DNA from: Sulfitobacter litoralis | GTDB taxonomy: Bacteria > Pseudomonadota > Alphaproteobacteria > Rhodobacterales > Rhodobacteraceae | NCBI RefSeq assembly: GCF_900103185.1 | Contig: NZ_FNJD01000009.1 | Coordinates: 1-64,000, forward strand | Reading direction: 5' to 3' | DNA length: 64,000 bases | Shown: positions 54,935 to 62,740 of the stretch, one piece after another | Position numbering within the stretch: position 1 is the stretch's first letter | Layout: the number at the start of each line of letters is the position of its first letter | The notes under the pieces: model-generated | Database searches by the model: none | Seen by the model: only the letters and a program-made list of their open reading frames with translations | Told to the model about the DNA's origin: nothing | Translations under genes and position numbers: made by a program

Positions 54935-55936
54935 TTAGTGCTTGGCGTTGATCGCTTGGGCTTCGTCGATGTTTTCCTGACCGACGTCCGCTGTGAACTC
55001 TTCCCAAACGGGCTTCATCGCAGAAACCCACTCTTCGCGCTGTGCTGCGTCCAGTTCACGCACAACACCACCGGCGTCGATGATCGCCTGCTTGGCTTCG
55101 GCGTTCACTTTGGACGATTCCGCGTTGCGGGTCTCGGTCACTTCTTGAACGATTGTCGCCAGCTGGTCGCGCACATCGGCGTCCAGGCTGTCCCACCAGT
55201 CGGTGGACGTCACGAGCATATAGTCCAGAACACCGTGGTTGGTTTCGGTTGTCCCGTCCTGCACCTCAAAGAACTTCTGACCATAGATGTTGGACCACGT
55301 GTTTTCCTGACCGTCAACAACGCCAGTTTGCAGCGCGCCGTAAACTTCCGAGAATGCCATTGGCTGCGGCGACGCACCCATCGCTGCCATCTGTGCTTTC
55401 AATACGTCGGAGTTTTGAACGCGGAATTTCAGGCCATTGGCATCCGACGGCACGTTCAGTGCCTTGTTCGCCGACATCTGCTTCATGCCATTGTGCCAGA
55501 ACGCCAGACCCAGTAGGCCACGGCGCGTCATGGATTCTTTCATCGCCACACCGGTGTCGGAGTTTTGGAACTCGTCTACAGCGTTGATGTCTTTGAACAT
55601 GAAGGGCAGATCGAAAATGCGGAACTGTTTGGTGAACTGTTCGAATTTCGACAGCGATGGTGCCGCCATCTGTACGTCGCCTTGCAGCAGCGCTTCTAGA
55701 ACCTGGTCATCGTTGTACAGCGTGGAGTTCGGGAAAACTTCCATGCAGGCCTTACCGTTCATCTCGTCATTGACGCGCTGTTCCAGCAGGGATGCGGCGA
55801 TACCTTTTGGGTGGCGGTCGCTGTTGGTCACGTGGCTCAGCTTGATGACGACTTCGCCATCATCACAGGCCGCAGCGACAGCACCAGCGCTTACGGACAG
55901 CGTCATCGCCACCAGAGTGGTTGTCAGGAATTTCAT
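54935..55936 (-). CDS. dctP: TRAP dicarboxylate transporter, substrate-binding protein
   Basis: The 333-residue periplasmic protein has a signal peptide (to about residue 23), the DctP segments VIKLSHVTNSDRHPKGIAAS, YGALQTGVVDGQENTWSNIY with the conserved Arg/Asn contacts in LKFRVQNSDV, and a C-terminal DVGQENIDEAQAINAKH. The conserved Arg in KFRVQ binds a carboxylate. GGGAGGAG precedes the ATG at 55936. The operon is next to DctBD and has two operators upstream. Confidence 0.93.
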   Translation of the reverse strand: MKFLTTTLVAMTLSVSAGAVAAACDDGEVVIKLSHVTNSDRHPKGIAASLLEQRVNDEMNGKACMEVFPNSTLYNDDQVLEALLQGDVQMAAPSLSKFEQFTKQFRIFDLPFMFKDINAVDEFQNSDTGVAMKESMTRRGLLGLAFWHNGMKQMSANKALNVPSDANGLKFRVQNSDVLKAQMAAMGASPQPMAFSEVYGALQTGVVDGQENTWSNIYGQKFFEVQDGTTETNHGVLDYMLVTSTDWWDSLDADVRDQLATIVQEVTETRNAESSKVNAEAKQAIIDAGGVVRELDAAQREEWVSAMKPVWEEFTADVGQENIDEAQAINAKH

Positions 55937-56131
55937 GTGATGTCTCCTCCCAGAGAACTGTTTTTCAAGTCTCGGCACCTGGTCGTTCCAAATGCGGTGG
56001 CGATACTAGAGCGTTATTTTGCCGACCTCACAAGACGGAGGACTTGAAAGATGGAGGGGACGTTAAATATATTTAATATCAAAAGCTTAAGTGCCGTCAT
56101 TAAGGTAAAAATCGACCAAACCCATCCGATT

Positions 56132-56149
56132 TGTGCGGATAACCGCACA
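56132..56149. promoter_or_regulatory. Palindromic operator 1, probable DctD site
   Basis: TGTGCGGATAACCGCACA is a perfect inverted repeat (TGTGCGG / CCGCACA). It shares its arms with the site at 56164 and lies between dctD and dctP, 196 bases from the dctP start. Confidence 0.75.
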
Positions 56150-56163
56150 CCGTGCACCGCCCT

Positions 56164-56181
56164 TGTGCGAAAATCCGCACA
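56164..56181. promoter_or_regulatory. Palindromic operator 2, probable DctD site
   Basis: TGTGCGAAAATCCGCACA repeats the first operator with one mismatch. The two start 32 bases apart, about three helical turns, so dimers would bind the same face. It ends three bases after the dctD stop codon. Confidence 0.75.
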
Positions 56182-56183
56182 GT

Positions 56184-57413
56184 CTAGCCGCGAAAGTCCT
56201 CTGGCCGAATCCCGTAGCGGGCCAACTTGTCATAGAAAGTCTTGCGCGGCAGCTTGAGCGCCGCTGCCGCCGAACTCGCCTGGCCCTGCGCGCGGCGCAA
56301 CGCTGCACGGAGCAGCGATTGTTCGACTTGTGCCATTTGATCCGACAGGCCAAGGGTCGCATCCGGCGTGACCTCGTCCGATACGCCCATGACAAAGCGC
56401 ATCGCCTCTGACATCAGCGCGCGCGCATTGCCCGGCCAGTCTCGCGCCATCAGACCCGCGATCATCTGCGGTGTCACCTCGGGTGGCTGGACGCCGGATT
56501 GCTCGGCCGCCTGATCGACATAGCGGCGAAACATCGTGGCGATATCCTCGGGCCGCTCTGACAAAGACGGGATGCGCACAGTCATGACTTCAAGCCGGTA
56601 ATAGAGATCCGCGTGGAACTGCCCCTCGGTCACAAGGGCCTGCAGCGCGCGCGCACTGCCTGCGATCAGGCGCACATCGTGGACCTGATCCAGCGCTTCG
56701 ATCAGGCTCAGCTGGGTCTGCGCGGGCAGTTGGGCTACCTCGTCGAGAAACAGACTGCCCCCTGACGCCGCATGCAGCGCATCGCTCACGTCATCCGGGC
56801 TCAGCCCCGCGGCGGCGCGTTTCACGAAAGGACCCTTTGATCGCTGCGAGGACAGGTGGATCACTTCGGCCACTTTTGAAATACCAGACCCCGACGGACC
56901 GGTGACCAGCACCTCGGCATGCGCCTGCGCCACGCGGCGCACCTTATCGCGCAGCCGTTCTGAAAGATCAGACGACCCAAAGATCATCCGTGCGGCCGGG
57001 TCGCCAGTTTCCACGATATGCAGCAAACGGCGATTTTCCAGCACCAGTGCCCGCGTCTTCAGCGCGCGCTCAATCACCGTCAGCAGCGCGGCAGGCGCAC
57101 AGGGCTTTTCCAGAAAATCAAAAGCCCCCGCCTCCATCGCGCGCACCGCCATGGGGATATCTCCCTCGCCCGTCAGCAAGATCACCGGCAGATCGGGGTC
57201 CTGTTCATGGGCGTAGGACAGCAGGTGAAACCCGTCGCGCCCGGGCATGCGCATGTCTGACAGGATGATCCCGTTAAACCGTTCTGTTATACGGTCCTTG
57301 GCGGCGACAAATGACCCTGCTGCGACCACTTCGATATCCGCAAGCTCAAGCGTCTGCGCCAGCGCCTCGCGGACAGAGGCATCGTCATCGATCAAAAGAA
57401 CGGTTCTGCTCAT
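56184..57413 (-). CDS. dctD: DctD-type response regulator with degenerate AAA+ domain
   Basis: The 409-residue protein has a receiver domain (VLLIDDDASVREALAQTLEL, phospho-Asp in GIILSDMRMPG, Lys in FLEKPCAP), an AAA+ domain and a C-terminal Fis helix-turn-helix (SSAAAALKLPRKTFYDKLAR). Two features are unusual. The Walker A is GPSGSGISKVA, without the canonical Gly-Lys. The whole GAFTGA loop that contacts sigma-54 is absent: FVKRAAAGLSPDDVSDALHA leads directly into GGSLFLDEV. It should therefore act as a DNA-binding regulator with sigma-70 rather than remodel sigma-54. It overlaps dctB by four bases. Confidence 0.88.
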   Translation of the reverse strand: MSRTVLLIDDDASVREALAQTLELADIEVVAAGSFVAAKDRITERFNGIILSDMRMPGRDGFHLLSYAHEQDPDLPVILLTGEGDIPMAVRAMEAGAFDFLEKPCAPAALLTVIERALKTRALVLENRRLLHIVETGDPAARMIFGSSDLSERLRDKVRRVAQAHAEVLVTGPSGSGISKVAEVIHLSSQRSKGPFVKRAAAGLSPDDVSDALHAASGGSLFLDEVAQLPAQTQLSLIEALDQVHDVRLIAGSARALQALVTEGQFHADLYYRLEVMTVRIPSLSERPEDIATMFRRYVDQAAEQSGVQPPEVTPQMIAGLMARDWPGNARALMSEAMRFVMGVSDEVTPDATLGLSDQMAQVEQSLLRAALRRAQGQASSAAAALKLPRKTFYDKLARYGIRPEDFRG

Positions 57414-59188
57414 GCCTGCCCCTCCTCACCCGTATCGGCGCTTTCCAACGTCACAGAAAACATCGCACCGCCCGCATCAAGATTTGAGCCGCGAATGTCC
57501 CCGCCAAAGCTTTGCACGATGCCATAGCTGATCGACAACCCCAGTCCCATGCCGCTCATGGTGCCTTCGGTAGCGTTGCCCACCGACTTGGTCGTATAGA
57601 ACGGGTCGAACACCTTATCCGGCATTTCAATTCCCGGACCGGTGTCGCAAAACGTTACGCGCACGGGATCCGCGGGATCGACGGTGATGGTCAGCCGTTT
57701 GCACTCGCTGCCGCCCATTGCGTCGACGGCATTGGTGATGAGGTTCACAAACACCTGCCCCAGCCGCACCTCGCCGCCCCGCACCCAAACGGGCGCATTG
57801 GCGGGCCCGTATTCAAGCGCGACCCCCGCATCGCGTACATAGGTTTGGGTCAGCTCGAGTGCGCTGGCCACCACGCGGGTCACATCCACCCGGGTCTGCG
57901 GCACACTCTCCTGCCGCGCAAAGGCCCGCAGGTTCTGAATGATCCGCGCCATACGGTCGGCCATCTGCGAGATACGGGTCAGGTTTTCCGCCGTCCGGTC
58001 CGGACGGTCACGCTCAAGGAATTGCACCGCGTTTTCCGCAAAAGACCGGATCGCCATCAGCGGCTGGTTCAGTTCGTGACTGATGCCCGCCGACATCTGC
58101 CCAAGCGCAGACAGCTTGCCCGCCTGCACCAGATCCGCCTGCGCACGGCGCAGGGCGGCTTGTGCCTCTTCGCGCTCTGTGGCCTCGCGGCGCAATTCGG
58201 TGTTGCTGGCGTTCAGCGCGGCGGTCCGTTTGGCGACCTGACGTTCAAGGGCGGCATTTGCATCCGACAGTGCGCGACGCCGTTCGGTGGCCAGAAACAG
58301 CAGCGCGCCAAAGGCAAGGCAGAGCGCTGCCACCGCCGCCGCCTGTGACAGCGCCAGCCGCTGCGCGCCCTCGATGTCCAGCAAGACTTCGCCCGTCATG
58401 CCTACCACCGGCAATGCACGCGTCAGGTGCAGCGCGGCATCAGGCAGATACGGCCCCCAGCCCATGCGCCAGATTTCATGAGTCCCGACCTCTGAAACGG
58501 CGAACTCAAGCTGCGCCCCATCAGGCGGCACCAACCTTTGTGCGCCCTCGGGCCGCGCCCAGAACAGCAGCTCTGACCGGTTGGCGATTTGGACAACGCC
58601 ATTGGTATCGGTAAAAAACGCCGCCGGATTGCTGCCGCGCCAGTCATAATCGATGCCATTCAGATCGGTCGACACCACCACCGCGCCGCGCACCTGACCG
58701 TCCGGTGCAAAAACGGGGGCCGCGTGGAAATAGGCCCGGTCGGTCAACGGCGCTGCAGGGCCGTGCCCCCAGCCAAGCGCGCCACGCAATGCGCGCCGGA
58801 CAAAGCCCTGTTCCGCCCGCGGCACCTGCGCCGCGTCTGTCCCAAGCGCGGATACAATCACATCGCCTGAGCGGTCCAACACCTGCAAATCCAGCGCCGT
58901 GGTCTTGTCAGCAACCTTTTGCAGGAACGCTTGGGCCTCGACCACGGGCCGACGGTCCAACACTTGCGCCACCTGCGGGTGATCCGCCAGAAACACAGCC
59001 AGATCGCGATAGCGTTGCAGCTGCCCGACGAGCCGGTCACTCACCAGCGACAAATCCGCCTGCCCGCGTGCATGCAGCTGATCCAGCCCTTGCAAATAGG
59101 CATAGCGCCAGACCCCGCCGGACAGCGCCAGCACGGTGATCAGAAACAGCACAAAACTGGCGACGCGGCGGCGCATTCCGGAGGTCAT
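57410..59188 (-). CDS. dctB: DctB-type sensor histidine kinase
   Basis: The protein of about 592 residues has an N-terminal membrane anchor (VASFVLFLITVLALSGGVWR), a periplasmic double-PAS sensor with Tyr/Arg ligand region (WGHGPAAPLTDRAYFHAAPV, VVVSTDLNGIDYDWRGS), a second membrane segment, a coiled coil, and the kinase core with the phospho-His in GISHELNQPLMAIRSFAENA and the ATP site FCDTGPGIE and GLGLSISYGI. It senses dicarboxylates in the periplasm and phosphorylates DctD. The ATG at 59188 is chosen because the longer frame runs into the divergent P450 gene. Confidence 0.9.
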   Translation of the reverse strand: MTSGMRRRVASFVLFLITVLALSGGVWRYAYLQGLDQLHARGQADLSLVSDRLVGQLQRYRDLAVFLADHPQVAQVLDRRPVVEAQAFLQKVADKTTALDLQVLDRSGDVIVSALGTDAAQVPRAEQGFVRRALRGALGWGHGPAAPLTDRAYFHAAPVFAPDGQVRGAVVVSTDLNGIDYDWRGSNPAAFFTDTNGVVQIANRSELLFWARPEGAQRLVPPDGAQLEFAVSEVGTHEIWRMGWGPYLPDAALHLTRALPVVGMTGEVLLDIEGAQRLALSQAAAVAALCLAFGALLFLATERRRALSDANAALERQVAKRTAALNASNTELRREATEREEAQAALRRAQADLVQAGKLSALGQMSAGISHELNQPLMAIRSFAENAVQFLERDRPDRTAENLTRISQMADRMARIIQNLRAFARQESVPQTRVDVTRVVASALELTQTYVRDAGVALEYGPANAPVWVRGGEVRLGQVFVNLITNAVDAMGGSECKRLTITVDPADPVRVTFCDTGPGIEMPDKVFDPFYTTKSVGNATEGTMSGMGLGLSISYGIVQSFGGDIRGSNLDAGGAMFSVTLESADTGEEGQA

Positions 59189-59247
59189 AGCGTTATTTGG
59201 CACAGACCCGCTTGCAAACACCAGAGCCGCAGCTATTGCTAGGCCCC

Positions 59248-60432
59248 ATGAAAACGCTGAACCTTTCCCCGCTTGATCCCGAATTTGTCCAAAACCCCTA
59301 TGGTGCCTATGCGCAGGCCCGTACGGATGGCCCTGTGCTGTTCTGGCAGGACTATGGCATGTTGGCCGCCTTTGACGCAGCCACGGTGCAAGCGCTGCTG
59401 CGCGACCGCCGTTTGGGCCGCGAGGTCCCCGCCGACCAGCGCAAGCCCACACCCGATCACATGCGCGACTTCTATGCGGTGGAAGACCAGTCGATGCTCG
59501 AGCTTGAGCCGCCAACCCACACCCGTCTGCGCGGGCTAGTGCTGCGCGCCTTTACCTCGCGCCGGATCGCCGACCTTGCCCCCGAGATCGAAGAAATCGC
59601 GCAAGGCTTGCTGGACGATCTGCCCAAGGGTGAACCGTTTGATCTGATCCCCGCATTCTGCACCCAGCTGCCCGTGCGCATCATCGCGCGGCTGCTTGGC
59701 GTACCCGAAGATATGTGGCCCGACCTCCTGCGCTGGTCCAACGATATGGTCGCCGTCTACCAGATCGGCCGTACCCGCGCGACCGAAGAGGCCGCCAATA
59801 CCGCCGCCGCCGATTTCACCGCCTTCCTGCGCCGCTATGTCAATGAGCGTCGCCAAGACCCGCGTGACGATCTGATCACCCAGCTGATCGCCGCCGAAGA
59901 AGGCGGCGAAAAACTAAGCACGGATGCGCTGATCGGAACCTGTATCCTGCTGCTGAACGCAGGACACGAGACGACGGTACACGCGCTTGGCAACGGGATC
60001 GCCTGCTTGCTGGAAAATAACACCCCTGCCAGCGCCCTCGCCCCCGATGCGATCAACGCCACGGTCGAAGAGATTCTCCGCTACGACCCGCCGCTGCATG
60101 TTTTTGAACGCTTCGCCTACGAGGATATCGAACTGGGCGATGTCACGCTGGAAAAAGGCCGCAAAATCGCGCTGGTGCTGGGGGCCGCTGGCCGCGATCC
60201 CGCGCTATACGACCAGCCCGATCTGTTCGACCCCGCCCGTCCGGCCAAGGCACATGTGGCCTTTGGCGGCGGCTTGCATTTCTGCGTCGGCGCGCCGCTG
60301 GCACGGCTGGAAATGCAGATCGCGCTGCGTGCGCTTTTTGACCATGCGCCGAACCTGCAACTTGCCGAAGCACCGCGCTTTGCCAATACCTACCATTTCC
60401 ACAAGCTGGAACGGTTGATGGTCACGCTGTAA
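59248..60432 (+). CDS. Cytochrome P450
   Basis: The 394-residue soluble enzyme has the bacterial P450 marks: I-helix LLLNAGHETTVHALGNGI with Glu-Thr, K-helix EEILRYDPPLHVFERF (E-x-x-R) and the heme loop VAFGGGLHFCVGAPLARLE with the axial Cys. It hydroxylates or otherwise oxidises a small organic molecule using a ferredoxin partner. No ferredoxin or reductase gene is adjacent, and the substrate is unknown. The ATG at 59248 agrees with the family N-terminus. Confidence 0.92.
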   Translation: MKTLNLSPLDPEFVQNPYGAYAQARTDGPVLFWQDYGMLAAFDAATVQALLRDRRLGREVPADQRKPTPDHMRDFYAVEDQSMLELEPPTHTRLRGLVLRAFTSRRIADLAPEIEEIAQGLLDDLPKGEPFDLIPAFCTQLPVRIIARLLGVPEDMWPDLLRWSNDMVAVYQIGRTRATEEAANTAAADFTAFLRRYVNERRQDPRDDLITQLIAAEEGGEKLSTDALIGTCILLLNAGHETTVHALGNGIACLLENNTPASALAPDAINATVEEILRYDPPLHVFERFAYEDIELGDVTLEKGRKIALVLGAAGRDPALYDQPDLFDPARPAKAHVAFGGGLHFCVGAPLARLEMQIALRALFDHAPNLQLAEAPRFANTYHFHKLERLMVTL

Positions 60433-60443
60433 GCGGCCCTGCG

Positions 60444-60905
60444 TTACAGCGGCAGCATAGTGGTAGATTTGATCTCTTCCATCGACAGCAGCGCTGTGAC
60501 GTTGTGCACGCGGACCTCTGAAATCAGCGCCTGATAAAAGGCATCATAGGCGCGGGCGTTTTTGACGCGGACCTTGAGAATATAGTCGATGTCCCCGGCC
60601 AACCGGTGCGCCTCTTGCACTTCGGGGCGGTTTTTCAACGCCTTGAGGAACGCGGCCTGCCAATCGGCCTCGTGGGACGAGGTGCGGATCAACACGAAGA
60701 AGCAGGCCTCGAAGCCAAGCGCCTCTGCATCCAGCACAACCGTATGCTGCCCGATCACCCCTGCCTCGCGTAGTTTGCGAATCCGGTTCCACACAGGGGT
60801 CTTGGAACTGCCTACCTCGCGGGCAATATCGTCCAGGGACTGGCTCGCATCACGCTGTAACTGCGCTAGAATTTTCCGGTCTACGTCGTCGATCCGAACA
60901 TCCAT
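60444..60905 (-). CDS. Lrp/AsnC-family transcriptional regulator
   Basis: The 153-residue protein has the N-terminal helix-turn-helix (ILAQLQRDASQSLDDIAREV, GSSKTPVWNRIRKLREAGVI) and the C-terminal RAM domain with VQEAHRLAGDIDYILKVRVK. Lrp proteins respond to amino acids. It is divergent from cysG, with a palindrome between them at 60993-61014, and may control sulfite reduction or cysteine-linked genes. Confidence 0.9.
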   Translation of the reverse strand: MDVRIDDVDRKILAQLQRDASQSLDDIAREVGSSKTPVWNRIRKLREAGVIGQHTVVLDAEALGFEACFFVLIRTSSHEADWQAAFLKALKNRPEVQEAHRLAGDIDYILKVRVKNARAYDAFYQALISEVRVHNVTALLSMEEIKSTTMLPL

Positions 60906-60992
60906 TCTGTTTTCCCTTCAGTCTGTGGTCTGCTGTTCTGTCTGCTGCGCAGAATAGAACGTACGTCCTTATATCCGCAAGCACCTAGCGCC

Positions 60993-61014
60993 ATATCGGA
61001 ATTATTTCCTATAT
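60993..61014. promoter_or_regulatory. Inverted repeat in the Lrp-cysG spacer
   Basis: ATATCGGAA, TTA and TTTCCTATAT form an 8-of-10 inverted repeat 33 bases before the cysG ATG. It is the only palindrome in the spacer and a candidate Lrp (or sulfur regulator) site. Confidence 0.4.
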
Positions 61015-61046
61015 AGAGGTCAAGCTAAGCGCAAGGACCGAACCAC

Positions 61047-62441
61047 ATGGATCACTTCCCAATCTTTCTCTCCACCAAGGGCCAGCGCATCGTCTTGTCA
61101 GGCGGTGGCGAAGCGGCATTGGCCAAACTGCGCCTGCTGCTCAAGACCCAAGCCAAGATTAGCGTCTTTGCCCCGACCCCCGCGCCCGAGATCACCGCCT
61201 GGGCCGACGCGGACCGTCTGACGCTGCACACCCGTGCCCTGCGCCATGGCGATGTCCTGTGCGCGAAACTGTTCTATGCCGCCGATGAGGACGACGCCGA
61301 AGACGCCCGCACCGCCGCAATTGCGCGCGCCGAGGGTGCTTTGGTCAATATCGTCGACAATCTTCACGACAGCGCCTTTATCACGCCTGCCATCGTGGAT
61401 CGTGATCCTGTGACTATCGCCATCGGCACCGAAGGCGCGGCCCCGGTGCTCGCCCGCGCGATCAAGGCGGATCTGGAAGAACGCCTGCCCGCGACCCTTG
61501 GCACACTGGCGCGCATTGGCAAAAGCTTCCGCAAGATGGCCGATGCCCTGCCCTTTGGCCGTGCGCGCCGCGACTTCTGGCGGGACTATTACTTTGCTGC
61601 AGGCCCCCGCGCCGTGGCGGATGGGAAGACGGCGGTTGAAAACGCGCTGAGCACGCTGCTCGTCGACCACCAGTCCCGCGCCGCACGCGCCGGTCACATT
61701 GCCTTTGTGGGCGGTGGCCCGGGTGACCCCGAATTGCTGACCCTCAAGGCCCGCCGCGCGTTGGATGAGGCCGATGTGGTGATCTATGACCGGCTGATTT
61801 CCCCCGAAATCCTTGAACTGGCCCGCCGCGAGGCGCTGATGATCGATGTGGGCAAAGAGGGTTTCGGCCCCTCCACCGCGCAAGAGACGATCAACGATCT
61901 GCTGGTTGAACACGGCCAATCCGGCGCCCAAGTGGTGCGTCTGAAATCCGGCGACGCCACCGTCTTTGGCCGCTTGGATGAAGAAATCGACGCCGTAGAC
62001 GCCCATGGCATCGGCTGGCACATCGTGCCGGGGATCACGTCGGCTTCTGCCGCCGTGGCCACCATCGGGCAAAGTCTCACGAAACGCGGGCGCAACGCTT
62101 CGGTCCGGTTCCTGACGGGTCACGATATGAAGGGGTTTGCTGACCATGACTGGGCCGCGCTCGCGCGCCCGGGCGAGGTCGCCGCGATCTATATGGGCAA
62201 GAAATCCGCACGCTACATCCAAGGCCGCCTGCTGATGCATGGCGCGGACCGCAGCACGCCTGTCACCTTGGTTGAAAACGCCTCCCGCGCCAACCAACGT
62301 ATCGTCGAAACCACGCTGGACCGCTTGCCCACTGACCTTGCCGCGGCTGACCTCGCTGGCCCCGCCCTTACCTTTTACGGCCTTGCCCCGCGTGCTGCAG
62401 CCCGTGCCACAACCGAATTTTTCCAGGAGGAGATGGCATAA
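61047..62441 (+). CDS. cysG: Siroheme synthase (uroporphyrin-III methyltransferase / precorrin-2 dehydrogenase-ferrochelatase)
   Basis: The 464-residue fusion has an N-terminal Met8/CysGB NAD-binding dehydrogenase domain (QRIVLSGGGEAALAKLRLLL; about 1-205) and a C-terminal SUMT domain (HIAFVGGGPGDPELLTLKAR, YDRLISPEILELARREALMI, VVRLKSGDATVFGRLDEEI). It turns uroporphyrinogen III into siroheme for the sulfite/nitrite reductase encoded downstream. DUF2849 and cysI follow with overlapping starts, so the three are one operon. Confidence 0.94.
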   Translation: MDHFPIFLSTKGQRIVLSGGGEAALAKLRLLLKTQAKISVFAPTPAPEITAWADADRLTLHTRALRHGDVLCAKLFYAADEDDAEDARTAAIARAEGALVNIVDNLHDSAFITPAIVDRDPVTIAIGTEGAAPVLARAIKADLEERLPATLGTLARIGKSFRKMADALPFGRARRDFWRDYYFAAGPRAVADGKTAVENALSTLLVDHQSRAARAGHIAFVGGGPGDPELLTLKARRALDEADVVIYDRLISPEILELARREALMIDVGKEGFGPSTAQETINDLLVEHGQSGAQVVRLKSGDATVFGRLDEEIDAVDAHGIGWHIVPGITSASAAVATIGQSLTKRGRNASVRFLTGHDMKGFADHDWAALARPGEVAAIYMGKKSARYIQGRLLMHGADRSTPVTLVENASRANQRIVETTLDRLPTDLAAADLAGPALTFYGLAPRAAARATTEFFQEEMA

Positions 62442-62740
62442 TGGCCAAGCCCTTTACCCCCAAAGTCGTCACAGCCAATGCCTTGCTTGAAGGCGACGTG
62501 ATCTACCAGACCGCAACCGGCTGGACCCGCAAGCTTGAAGAAGCCGAAGTGCTGACCGACGAGGCCGACGCCGACCTGCGCCTGATCGATGCGATCCAGC
62601 AGGCCGACCTGACTGTCGGGGCCTATCTGGCCGATGTCGACACCAGCTCTGTCGCACCTAAACCAACGCATTTCCGCGAAGCATTCCGCGCCAAGGGCCC
62701 AAGCAACTACACCCATGGCAAGCAGGAGGAGGTTCAATAA
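62441..62740 (+). CDS. DUF2849 family protein
   Basis: The 99-residue protein starts KPFTPKVVTANALLEGDVIY and has the TATGWTRKLEEAEVLTDEAD segment. It is known only from this operon position between cysG and cysI in alphaproteobacteria, and is predicted to help sulfite reductase or siroheme delivery. It shares one base with cysG and one with cysI. No motif suggests a reaction. Confidence 0.85.
   Translation: MAKPFTPKVVTANALLEGDVIYQTATGWTRKLEEAEVLTDEADADLRLIDAIQQADLTVGAYLADVDTSSVAPKPTHFREAFRAKGPSNYTHGKQEEVQ

Noticed and set aside
56000-56130. Sigma-54 promoter upstream of dctP
   Set aside because: No GG-N10-GC spaced element was found on the minus strand, and the DctD lacks GAFTGA.
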